Below are positions 50,171 through 62,100 of a stretch of DNA of 64,000 nucleotides, one piece after another. Under the pieces are notes generated by a model. It saw only the letters and a program-made list of their open reading frames with translations, searched no databases and was not told where the DNA came from. Origin of the DNA: Hybos culiciformis (lineage: Eukaryota; Arthropoda; Insecta; Diptera; Hybotidae); the NCBI GenBank assembly GCA_964007475.1, contig OZ023274.1:71373303-71437302 (forward strand), read 5' to 3'. The position numbers and the translations under genes are program-made. Within the stretch, counting starts at the first letter, position 1. The number at the start of each line of letters is the position of its first letter.

Positions 50171-50651
50171 TAGCTTGTTTACACTTAGCTAATTTAACAT
50201 GTTCGGACAACGAACATGTTCCGTTGGTGTTTTTTATGGTGTTTTTTCATAGTAAAGAAATGAAAACAGAAACACGTTCTTCAACATGTTTCTACAAAAA
50301 CATGTTAATTTTCAGGGATGAATGAGAAATTTTTGAATAATATTTTGTTAGGCAATATTCAGTATGCATTAATTTTTACTTGGTACGTCATTTTTGACTT
50401 TGAAATTTTATAAAGGTGGAGATACACTCAAGATAAATGACGCGCGAGTTCTTAACCTTGACACAACTTCATATATTTTAACTTTTTTGGGCGCGTCAGT
50501 TCCTTTGAGCTTATCTCCGGTATTATTTGAAATTGTTTAACTGACAGAGCTAAACATGTTAACATATGAAAAACATCGTTTGAACGGTCGATTTTCCAAA
50601 GATGTTTAACTCCTTTCGAACATGTTAAATTAGCGAAGTGTGAACAAGGCA
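50171..50651. mobile_element. MITE of the CCTTGTTC family, 481 bp, TTA duplications
   Basis: The left end TAGCTTGTTTACACTTAGCT and the right end (read inverted) TGCCTTGTTCACACTTCGCT pair over about 37 bp, including TAATTTAACATGTTCG. TTA flanks both sides (50168-50170 and 50652-50654). The word AACATGTT recurs repeatedly inside. No transposase. The TTA duplication suggests a Harbinger-type mobiliser. Confidence 0.75.
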
Positions 50652-50957
50652 TTAGTGACGTCAGAATCGAAAAGCAGATTTTAATTATGATTTTATTTTT
50701 AATTTATTTTTTTTTTAATATAGATTTAACTTCATTCGGCATCCATTTATTGGCTTCCTATGTACAATATTGTCAAAAATGATGGTAGCCAAATCGAGAA
50801 TATAATAAAGCCAAATTAAATTGTGAATTTTTGATCTTACCTGAAAAAACAACTATCATGTAGTTCAGCTGTTCAGCAATCAGTAGCAGGTATTTACATT
50901 ATGTCAAAATTAATTAATAATTTTTTCCACTGCATTCTTTCTTGGCTGCAAAAAAAA

Positions 50958-51043
50958 TTCTACGTCGTCACGGCAAAAGAACTTAAGCCATTTGGAATCA
51001 CTTTGTACAGCGACTTAAGTTCTTTTGCTCTGATGACGTAGAT
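50958..51043. repeat. 86-bp hairpin upstream of NEURL2-like gene
   Basis: CTACGTCGTCACGGCAAAAG...ACTTAAG pairs with CTTAAGT...CTTTTGCTCTGATGACGTAG around a loop of roughly 20 nt. It ends 183 bp before the NEURL2-like start codon. It may be a tiny MITE or a structured promoter/5' UTR element. Confidence 0.6.
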
Positions 51044-51225
51044 TACACAAAAATAAAAAAAAGAAATTTTAGCAAGTTAAAAAATAATATAGAAATATAA
51101 AAACAATAAAAATAAATAAAAGTTAAAACATATTTTATTTAAAAATTTTTTTTTAAATTACAAAAAACTTAGTTTTTTTGGTGTTTTTGTTTTTCTAAAA
51201 CCTTAGTAAAGTTTTATATACAAAA

Positions 51226-52604
51226 ATGTCAAGCGGAACATATTCAAAAATGATTGATAGATTTCATCCCTCTCATGGGGCCAATATAATTTTATTTGAA
51301 GATAACACGGTGAGATTATTATGAAAATAAAAATAGCAAAAGGAAATTTGAAAAGAAGCCAATAATGGCAGCGGACCATATTTTAAGATCAAAAAGTACT
51401 TGTAATTTAAACTGGCTGGACAGTGGATAGGTATATTGCGAATAAAAAAGACACAATTGAGATGAGACCATTTGGTACCTAAATCAAAAATGTCTCTAAC
51501 CAAAGCTAACACTTTTAGTTTTGAAAAAGTGAGCTTGCAATAATAACAGTCTAACCTCAGTGTAACTTATGCATAAAATAGAATTTATTGGAATTTTTTT
51601 TTCTTTTTACTAATTCTCTTAGGTTGCATACAGAAAAGCCTCATTTGCCAATGCTTTAACATTTTCTGAAAAACCATTATTACCTGGTCAAATATTTTTA
51701 TTAGAAATTGAAAAAAATGAACGTGGATGGTCGGGTCATATGCGGCTCGGATTAACACAACTTGATCCGCAAGTAATTGCTAATAGTGAAGAAGGATTAC
51801 CTCAATTTGCTTTACCAGATTTAGCAAACATAGGAACAACATGGGTTTACCCGATATCAAAATTTGTGAATAATAGCAACAGTGATGCTGGCAACAGTGA
51901 TGGAAACTCAAGTGTTAATGTTCTTGGGGATGGTATTAATATAAAAACTTCTAGAGGCCTTATACCCCGCGGAGTTTTGAAACCAATGTTAAATCAAGAT
52001 GGAAATGGTTCGGATATTTTGTTAACAGACAAAGGTTCTAGAATTGGTGTAGTTTTTGTTCCAACACCTAATGAAGTAGATAATTTAGCTGAAATGCATT
52101 TTATAATTAATGGAGAAGATCAGGGACCATGTACAAAAGAAATACCGTTAGTATTATAGGCCTATAATTTTTTTTAATTTTGTGTGCATTTGACGTATGT
52201 ATTAATTTATGAATATTTGCTTGTTTTTTAGATTCCGAAACGGACCTCTACACGTTGTTATTGATGTTTATGGTACAACAAAACAAGTGAAAATTATTCA
52301 AATTTACGGAAGTAAGTATTTTTTTTGTATATTTTAACTAGATATTGTTAATTAAAATTATTTATTATTCGATCCACAAAAGAAATACTTTTCTGTATTT
52401 GATTTAATTTAACAAAACCGTTCTTCCTAAAATTAACCTACACATTTTTTTGAGTTTTTTATAAGAAATTATATTTATCTTTTAGTTCCATCTTTATTGA
52501 ATGCCGCTCGTGATGCCATTTTAACAAGAGTAAAACGTTCGGATATTTATCTACTTCCATTGCCGCAACGTCTTAAAGACTTTCTTTTAAAGTATTACGA
52601 ATAA
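51226..52604 (+). CDS. NEURL2: Neuralized-like protein 2 (NHR and SOCS-box)
   Basis: Exons: 51226-51309, 51623-52150, about 52232-52311 and 52486-52604, for about 270 residues. The NHR domain opens with [16 protein letters not shown] and continues with [81 protein letters not shown], then [19 protein letters not shown]. The C terminus ([12 protein letters not shown]...[16 protein letters not shown]) aligns with the SOCS-box end of NEURL2/Ozz. In vertebrates this protein acts as substrate receptor of a Cullin-RING E3 ligase; that role is inferred here. Anomaly: exon 2 ends in phase 0 at the only good donor (GTATTA), while the homologous frame of exon 3 is shifted by one base relative to the TTTTTTAG acceptor. 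Losing one A from the AAA at 52238-52240 would repair it. An AATAAA overlaps the stop codon. Confidence 0.85.
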
Positions 52605-54403
52605 AATATTAAAATTTTATTTTATTTTAGTTTTTATTTCATTAATTCAAAATTAAATCATTATATAAGAAAAATCATTAAAATTGTATATAAACAAAAT
52701 ACATTTCCAAAACTGAGAAATTTATTTTAGATTTACTAGTTTTAAAATTTTTTTTGCTAGGTAATTGTTAGGTATTGCAAATTTTTTTAATATTTATATT
52801 CACTTTGGTATAACAAAAATAAAAAAAATGGACAAGTTCATTTTGTTTTTAATGAAAATGAGATATCTAGTACTAAATTGACTTCTGTTGCTGATTGAAA
52901 AGTTTTAATTAACGAATGTTAATTATTCTTTTCAAAAACTATTTTATTTATAAATAATTTAAAAAATTATTCGGAAAAAGAGCTTTACATATGTTAATTT
53001 CATTAACCTATTTCAAATAATGTGAAGTCAAATTAATTAATAAAATTGTCACAAGTTCGTGCAACATAAAAATTAACAATCCAAGTATGTTTATAGTGAA
53101 CTACCATCTTTCTGTGAGAAATAAATTATCAGTAAATCAATATAATTGTTAAACATATAAACTTTTGAATATGCCCTTTCTCATAAACACGAAATATTTT
53201 TAAATTGCAACAATTACTCATTTGTTATAATTTCACCAGAATATAATAAAAAAATTTCTGGTTGCAAATGTATTGATTTTTTTTTTACTTAATCGAAAAT
53301 ACAGAAATGCGAAAAAATGTTGGCAACTTATAGGAAATTAGTAAAAATTTGTAATGATTTATCAAATCTTATTCGCGAAATTTGCCAAACCTAATATTGT
53401 GATTTATATTCATTTGCTGGATAAGTAAATGTATCTTTTTGTATAATGTTCTTAAAAATTCAGATTTTTTTTTAGCTAAAATGCTAATTTTTAGTGTAAA
53501 TTCAATCAAACATTTATAAAAATATGTAAAATTTAAAATATAAATAAAAAACTGAACATAGTATTTTTAATAAAAACAATTTTTTTTAATGCCTTATTAT
53601 GTACAAAATATTTTAATTTTCAGAATTTTTCTGTTCTCTGATGAATACTTTTTTTTTGTTATAAGATGAATACTATGAAATTTTTTCATGATATTTTCTT
53701 TTCAATTTAGTAATTTATTCAGCTGCTTTCGCTTACATACTTATTTTTCTTACTTACTTTACTCCTTTATTCTTTTAATTTGCGCATTTACATTAATGTA
53801 ATTATATTAGACCCCATTATGACAATTTTTTTTTGCCTAAGCCATTTTAGAATTAGCATTCATTAATTCATATTTCATTAATACCAAATTTTTTCTCAAC
53901 TTTAGACTTCATACATAATAGAAATACCAAAATATTTGTAAATTGATTAATGAAGCTATCAAAATTATTTAGAATAGGTACAATTTATATTTCCTTTGGT
54001 GATTAAGGCAATAATTTATGATTTACTGATTTCGTATTTAACATAAGCAATAAATATATTATCTATAATTCCTTCTATCTGTGTTTTCTATCGCGCCATA
54101 CAACAAAATAATTCAATTTCGATGTGTGCAACAGAATTTAATGAACAGGAAAAAACGATATTTCTTGAAAAGTATGATTCGTATCAGCACCAAAGATAAT
54201 GTAAAAAAGTAAAAATTTTGTGATAATAATTAATGAAATTTAAGTAATTTAAGTATGCTTATTTATGTAAGAATAATGTTAAAGCTTAACTACTTCAAAT
54301 TAATTGTATAGTTCCAATTGAAATATACAGTAACAGGTAATCAACTAGAATTTCCTGAATATCGATCTTTATAGCATGAAGCCAAAAATATCACTTTTTT
54401 TCT
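52605..54403. other. Convergent intergenic region, NEURL2 and DHX34
   Basis: 1.8 kb of AT-rich sequence between two converging genes, holding their 3' untranslated regions. No gene, RNA or repeat recognised. Confidence 0.4.
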
Positions 54404-57400
54404 CTATTCATTAACATTTGGTTCATTTTTTATATCGGGCATCTCACATTCGCTTAAATGAATTAATTTAAAAACACCGCATAGTGATACAACTTTCTCA
54501 CAAATGGAACAAGTCCAGTTGTGACTTTCAAGTTCATTATCCATTTGAATTGTCCACGAATCTTCTTTAATAGATCCAAAAGTAACATAACTTGTTACAT
54601 TTACTCCACCTTTTTCCATGTTCACATTAATTTCAAAATCTTTACAAAATGGGTTAATTTCACCAAAAATTTCAGTTTCCAATTTATTGCAGTTGTATAT
54701 TTCCTTTAAATCAGCTGGTAATAATCTTTTTATAGTGTAAGATACGTTGCAATCCATAAAAATTAGTAAATCTTCAAGAATTTTATTCCAATTTGTTTGA
54801 AAATACTCATTTTTGTAATAATTCTTATCATTTAGGCATGATTCCAACATTTTCATCCATTTATTCCGCAATTGAATTGCTTTCACTGAAAGATTTAAAA
54901 TACCGTAATAATTAAAAATATGCATTGAGTTTGAAAGCTATATTTTGCTTACATAAAAGTGTTTGTCCACTTCCTGGTATCGGAAACTCTAAGCTCAGCC
55001 ATGAATCAAATACAATTTTCGTAATACCCATATTTGTGTCAATCGAATTTGAAAATAAAAATAATGTAGGTGCTGCAGGTAAATAAAATGGATTTATCAA
55101 ATATGATTTAGCAGTTTCCAATAAACTTTGGTAACATAAAATTTTATGGGCCGAGCTGAGTGGTTGTTTTGACGAAAAATAAGAAGGTTTATTCTTAACT
55201 ATTTCATTTTCTGATAATTTAATTACATCTAAATGATTGATTAAGTGGGCATTTGGATGAATTTGAATAAATGGCTTAGAATTAGTGTGGAAAAAATGTT
55301 GACTTTCAGATTTACAGTAATTAAACTCATCTGAGATCGCTAAATTTGGATAGAGTCCACTAGTAACAACTAATTTCAATAGCAAAATATCTTTTGGTCT
55401 TTGTACATCTGCAGAATTAATAATTTTCTTAAGACTCTTATAATCTTCACTTAACCGAAAATCAATATCACGAATGTCGTTCGGCTGCTCTGATTTCGGT
55501 CGCTTATTATCCCTTTCGATTTCAATAGCTTCATATTTATTTGCACGTTTCAATGATTTTAAAATTCTTAGCTCCCCATGTCGAATGGCTCGTTCACCAC
55601 TCGATAATTTTTTAATGTCTTTCTGTGGCTGTTGAACAAGGTCACTATTTTCTAAAATTGACTTAAATTGTTTTCTAAGTTTTGTAATTTCATAAAAACG
55701 TTGTTCTTCAATGCCCGTTTTCCTACAGAATAGTCTTGTATTAGATTTTCGAGTTAATTTCAATTCTAACCATTCTTTGTAAAAATTTAATGCTGTGTTA
55801 AAATCACCATGCTCAGACTCAAGTCCATAGCGTGCTTCTTTCATATTATGATCATTAAATGCACGATTTGTGAATATGGATTGAATACTTAAAATACTGG
55901 CAATTGTTACAACTTTTTCAACATCGTAAACCATTGAGCCCATTAAAAGAAGTTTTCCAATGCTCAATTCGACTGAAATTAAATCGTTTTGTTACTTGCG
56001 CGTTATTTTTTGAATATTATTGAATAAAGCATACCAGGTAGAGAAGATAAAGCTTTCCCTAATTGAGTTAGTTTTTCATCAAAGGTAATTGCGCCATTTT
56101 GCTTTAAAATAACTATTGATCGTTCTAGTGCTACATCTGACGGTGGTTCAATAAATGGAAATAATCTGATATTTTGCAACCCCATAGAAATCATTTGAAG
56201 TAACATTGTTTCAAGAGGTACTCTTTGAATTTCTGGTACTGGGAAATCTTCAAACTTTTCATAATCTTCTTCTGAATAAAGCCTGTAGCAAATACCAGGG
56301 CCCGTTCTACCAGCTCGTCCTTTACGTTGATCTGCTGATGATTTTGACACCAAGAATTCCTTCAGTTTTTGAGTTTTTGTTTGTGAATCAAAATTCATTT
56401 CCTTCACTTTACCGGAATCAATGACAAATCGTACACCCGCCAATGTTAAAGATGTTTCTGCAATATTGGTCGAAACGATGCATTTTCTTGTACCTTCAGG
56501 CGCACAATCAAAAACTTTGTCTTGCTCCTCCAAGGACAAACCAGAATGTAGTGGTAAAAATAACCATTTCTTATCATTCTGATCATAAGATTGCCCAGCT
56601 TCTATTATTATTTCAATTTCACGAACACCACTTAGAAATATAAGTGCATCACCTTTTTCAATTTCATATTTTTGATCTATGGAGCCTAAAAGAAATTAAT
56701 TAGTCATTGAACTAAAATTTATTCAAATCAATTAACGCAATCTTTTACTTAAAATTTTTATGTAAGGTTCCGGATTCAATTTTTCTTCTTTATTCTTTGA
56801 AGGAGCACTATTTTTACTAAATTCTGGATTATAAGCACTATCATATTTTGCTAAAACTTTTTCTTGCTTTTTTAATGTATTCGGCGGTTGATATAATACT
56901 TTTATTGGATGCAATCTTCCTGGAACTTCAATAAAGGCAGTGTTTTCTTCGGAAAAATAATTTAAAAATAATTCGGTATTTATTGTTGCCGACATTAAAA
57001 TTAATTTTAAATTTGGTCTCGCTTTTAGTAAACATTTTGCTACACCAAGAAGAAAATCACCATGTAAATTTCTTTCATGAATTTCATCTAAAATTATACA
57101 ATCATAACTTTCTAAATTACAGTCCAAACCGAATTGTCGCAGCAAAAGACCTTCGGTTATAAATGAAATCTCAGTTTTCAAATTTTTAGTGCGTTCAAAA
57201 CGAATCTGATAACCAACTAATGACGTGTAAGACTGAAGCATTTCATGAGCTACACGTTTACATAAGCTAATACAAGCAAGTCGACGAGGTTGAGTGCAGG
57301 CAATTTTTTTATATCCAAATTCATGTATATATTGAGGTACTTGGGTTGACTTGCCACAACCTGAAAGAAATAAGAATTTTTTTATTTTCGTACGTAGATA

Positions 57401-58167
57401 ATTAGTTATGATTTCTTTGTAGTAAACTTAAAATCGCGGCTAATACTATTATTTATACTCAATTTCAACGTCAATCCAAGTCAAAAGAATATGACATAAT
57501 GGTTAGAATATATAATATATTATATACCTACCTATATTTTATTTTTTAATTTATACCTACCAGTATCACCAGCAATTATTACCACTTGATGTTTTTCAAT
57601 TTGATCTTTTAGTTTATCTTTAAAACGATAAATTGGAAGTGTTTTCTGTGCTTCACGAAGCTTTCTCAGCCTCTCAAATTTTTCCTTTTGCTTGAAATCA
57701 ATGTAGAGTGAAACGATTTCGTAAAACTGAGCAATTCTGTAAGAATTCATAGATTTTAAATTTGTGAAACTTGATATTTTCTTGCTGTCAACACAAACTT
57801 GAACACTGGTGTAAAGTGATTTGTGATATGCTTTAGAATCAATTGTATTATGTGGTGGTTGCAAAATTGGATTCCCTGATTGTTTAAGCATAGTTTCATA
57901 TTTGTTCACAAATCTCCAAAAATCACGATCATCGTCTATAACACTATCCTTCGAGTTTGATTTCAATTTTAAACAATTTTCGATTTCATTTCGATTATCA
58001 TAAAAAGAGAAATTTATTAAATTCGTTTCTTCATTTTCCGCAGAGGATTTCTTATCTTTGAAGACATTTTTTTTATCTTTTGAAATTGACGAAGATGGAG
58101 ATCGATGTCGCCGGTGATTGTGTTGATGTCGATCACTTTTTTTTTCCTTTCTATTTTTTCTATCCAT
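54404..58167 (-). CDS. DHX34: ATP-dependent RNA helicase DHX34
   Basis: Exons on the minus strand: 58167-57561, 57360-56749, 56685-56035, 55972-54953 and 54885-54404, totalling 3372 nt for 1123 residues, close to human DHX34 (about 1140). After a basic N terminus (RKNRKEKKSDRHQHNHRRHR) come the DEAH-box motifs: GDTGCGKST at 200-208 (split by intron 1), TQPRR at 225-229, DEIH at 294-297, SAT at 326-328, then STNIAETS and QRKGRAGRTGPG. The helicase-associated domain carries LPVELSIGKLLLMGSMV and RKTGIEEQRFYEI, diagnostic of DHX34. The last exon ends in a C-x2-C...H-x3-C zinc-finger-like tail (CSICEKVVS...HLSEC), also present in DHX34. In animals DHX34 takes part in nonsense-mediated decay with UPF1 and SMG1; that role is inferred. 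The gene looks intact and is divergent from EPS15. Confidence 0.93.
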
Positions 58168-59190
58168 GAAAAATAATATTTTAATTTTAAAATATTCAAA
58201 TTATTAATTCAATAATTCAATTCAAAGAATTCGAATTTCAAATAAATAAATACCAAAAAAAATCAAACAAATGACGACATGGCAAAATGACTTATGACGA
58301 CATTGACATATACAAAAAATTCAAAACAAATCGAAAAAATAATTGCAAAAATCAAAACAAATAAACTTGACTTAAATGTCAAAGGCAAGCAAAGTCAGAA
58401 TCTATATTGGCTGGACTATTGGCGGCTTACACTTTATCTATGTTTACATTTTTTGTTTTTTTGCATCAGTTTTTCTTTATACCTTGTTCGCACTTCAATA
58501 TTTTTCCGGATATTACGATTTTTCCGGAAACTTTGTGGATATTATCATACAAAAATTTTTTCCGGATATTTTAATTTCCAGTTCTTTTTTCCACTTAGCT
58601 AGTTCCTTTTAGCTACTTTTTGCTAGTTTTGGTACGGTTGGCACCGTTTATTTTGTGTCAAAATGTCAAAAAAATGAAAAAAAAGAAAAAAAAGTGAAAT
58701 TTAATTTTAAAATTTTAAATTTTTATATAGTAACAGAAAGTTGTTTGCTTTTTTTATTTATGTTTTTTCTAGAATTGTCAAATTTTTTCCACTTCTCAAG
58801 TGCGAACGGTAGTTTCAGAAAGTGGAAATTTGCACTTATTTATCCGGATAAATGTTGAAGTGCGAACAAGGTATTACTTCTTTATTTATCTATTTTTCTA
58901 TTGTACCACCTATTAGTTTGAATTCGCATATAAAAAAACGCACACGTACATTATATATATGCAATAATTTGAATTCAGATTGACTTCACTGTGATCCGTG
59001 AAGGCTAGCCGAAAATTATCTGAATACCGTTAAAATGCTGCACTATTTTTTAAATTTCACGGCGTCCACCAGCATCAGTTATGTCTGAGGTTCGCATACA
59101 GCTTGGTTATTAAGAAAAACAAAATTCAAAATATTGGCTACACTACATTTTGTAAATGTCAATTTCTCTTTTTCAAATAAAAATAAAAAA
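58168..59190. promoter_or_regulatory. Divergent promoter interval, DHX34 / EPS15
   Basis: The two start codons lie 1.02 kb apart and point away from each other, so both promoters must be in or near this interval unless further 5' exons exist. Its middle third is occupied by a MITE (58480-58873). No TATA or other core element can be assigned with confidence in such AT-rich DNA. Confidence 0.45.
58480..58873. mobile_element. MITE of the CCTTGTTC family, 394 bp, TTA duplications
   Basis: The left end TACCTTGTTCGCACTTCAA is mirrored at the right end (TTGAAGTGCGAACAAGGTA), about 19 bp perfect, flanked by TTA at 58477-58479 and 58874-58876. The interior carries repeated TTTTTCCGGATA and TATCCGGATAAA words. 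The terminal CCTTGTTCRCACTT is shared with the element at 50171-50651. No coding capacity. Confidence 0.8.
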
Positions 59191-62100
59191 ATGGCTGCAC
59201 TCCCGTCACCAAATGAAGTAATTTTTTTTAAATTAATTTTATTCGTTAATTAAGTAATTTTTATTAATCAAAATCAAAAAAATATGAGAACAAATTAATA
59301 TTTTAAATATTGTGATAAAATTTATTTGATAATTTGTAAAGATTTCTGAGAAAATTTAAAATCAAAGTGTCTAGAAATTTTTTTTTGTACCATTTGATTA
59401 GTGGTTGGGGTGTAAAAAAAAGACTTGTGGTGTGTGACTGTGAATGATTGAATGAAAAAAACAAAAATTCTCTATCGATTTTGGCTGATAAGAATTTTTT
59501 TTTTTTATTTGCACAATTCACCTACTTTTTTTTTATGTTTTTTTTAATTGGATTAAATTGATTTTTTATGCCTAGAAATTTTTTTGCGTCGAAAATTTTG
59601 TGTTTTAGCAAATTTCAAGGGTGTGTTTTCTAATAAAGTTTATTAGCTAACTCTGAACGTCTGAACTCTGATTTCTGAACAATTAAGAAATTAATTTACC
59701 TACCTTACCTATGATTTAGGTTTTGACAAAAAACCATCTCATCTCAATTGATATTATATCATTAGGCACCTACCTTAGCCTGCATTTATCTACCTACTTG
59801 GCATACTTCTCCAATCTTCATTGAGGTTAAGTGTGGACAAAGCTATCTGAAAATATAAAATTTAGATCTACATTTGTTCAAAAATTTACAAGAACGCAAA
59901 GAGCTTCGATCAAAGGTTGTTATCAAAATTTGAAAGTAATGACATAAACGGTCTTAATCCTATCTTTTTATAAATGTACATTTTAGGTAGGTCGATACTA
60001 GTTAGGTACCTACGTACTCACAATTCTCTCAATTTAAAAAGATATTTAATTTTTATACGTTTTTAGGTTGCCGGTAAACATTATGCAATTTTTGAAGCTT
60101 ACTACAAACAGGTTTGTTTTTTCAATTTGAATGAAAATGTTTCGGAACTTAAGTGGTAGCTAGGTATAACTTACTGATACTTGAATATTATATTTTTGTA
60201 GATCGATCCAAAAGGATTGGGTAATATACCTGCAATGGATGCGGCAAAATTTCTAAAAAAATCAGCTTTAAGTGATGTGGTTCTAAGTCGTATATGGGAC
60301 TTATCAGATCCAAATGGTAAGGGCTGTCTCGATAAGTCTGGATTTTTTGTAGCATTAAAATTAGTGTCACTAGCTCAATGTGGACAAGTTATAAATATGA
60401 AAAATATTTTTACGGAAACTCAAAATCCACCAAAAGTAGTAAGTAGATATATTGTTTTTATTAAAATTACAATTTTGAAGTAATTTTTAAATTTTATTTT
60501 TAGGGAGAACTACCAAAAATAATTCCACAAAAACCTCAATCACTTGCTACAAACAACAATGATTGGTCAATGACAGTAATAGAACGTCTAAAATATGAAA
60601 ACTTATTTGAATCTTTAAAGCCAGTGAATGGTTTATTACACGGAAATGCAGTTAAAAAAGTTTTAATGGACTCAAAATTACCGATGGAAACGTTAGGTAA
60701 AGTTTGGGATTTGGCAGATCAAGATCGGGATGGATCCTTGGATAAACATGAATTTACAGTAGCTATGCATTTAGTATATCAGGCCTTAGCTAAACGTGCA
60801 GTGCCGGAAATGTTACCACCAGAATTACAAAGAGGTGCAAGACCAATTCCTGGGGGTGCACCTCCTCCAAGACCTGGAGCACCTGCAATGCCAAAAGCAC
60901 CAAGTGGAGAAGGTTTTGGTGATGGTGGCTTTGTCGCTGATTTTCCAACTGATATTGCACCACCACCAGTTCAGCCTTTACCAGCAGTGGTACAACCACC
61001 TGCATCGCACGGTCATGCCAATAATATGATGCCTTTAATTTCGACAGAGCCAATTATACCAATGGCTGCTGCACCTACATCTCAACAGCAAGTAGAGTGG
61101 GTTGTTACTGCAAATGATATGATTCGTTACGAACAAATGTTTCGTGAAAGTGATCGGGACAAAGATGGTTTAGTCTCGGGCCTTGAAGTTAAAAATGTCT
61201 TTTTGCAATCCGGAGTACAACAAAATTGTTTAGCTCATATTTGGTAAAAGACTAGCTATATTTATATATCCTCATCAACATTTATTATAAATATTGTCGC
61301 AATCTATCTTTTTCAGGGCATTGTGCGATACAAATTTATCCGGAAAGCTAACGCATGAGCAATTTGCATTGGCTATGTGGATGGTTGAGCGTAAAAAGGG
61401 TGGTATTGAACCTCCCGAAGCTCTTACCACAAATATGGTACCACCAAGCTTAAGGAGCACTGTCAAAGGAGTTGATGTTGTTCAACAAGTGGTTAATCAC
61501 AAATTTTCGCTTACCAATTCGAAAACTATTTTTAACTATTTCAATTTCAGGAAAGTAAACCAGTATACCAGAATCCAGAGCTAGAAATGATTTCTAAAGA
61601 AATTGAAGATTTAGCCAGAGAAAGGCGATTACTAGAAACCGATATTGCACAAAAAGAAGCTGATATTAGAATCAAAACTGGAGAAGTCAGAAGTTTACAG
61701 GTGAATTGAATAAACTTTTTGAAAAAATAAGTACCAAAGAAATTTATATAATTTTAGAGCGAACTAGATACACTTACTGCCACATTAAAACAACTTGAAA
61801 ATCAAAAAGGAGAAGCTCAAAAACGTTTAGATGATCTTAAAGCTCAGGTACGTTTTAAGCCTTTTTTTTTGTTGTTAATACGAGAAACATTTTTATTTAT
61901 TTTTCTTAATGATGAACGTCATAATTTTTTTTTTTATTATTTTCTTAATGATGAACATTGAAAACATTTCTGTTTACGTATTGAACAGAATTGCATATAA
62001 AATAATTTGCAAATTTTAATTTTTTTTTTATGTATTATTATAAAATCTAATAGAAAACTTCGAAAACACTGAGTGTACTCTTTTTGTCCATTATTTGACG

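Noticed and set aside
60790..61053. Frames on both strands over the EPS15 linker
   Set aside because: Out-of-frame and antisense shadows of the Pro/Ala-rich linker between EH2 and EH3.
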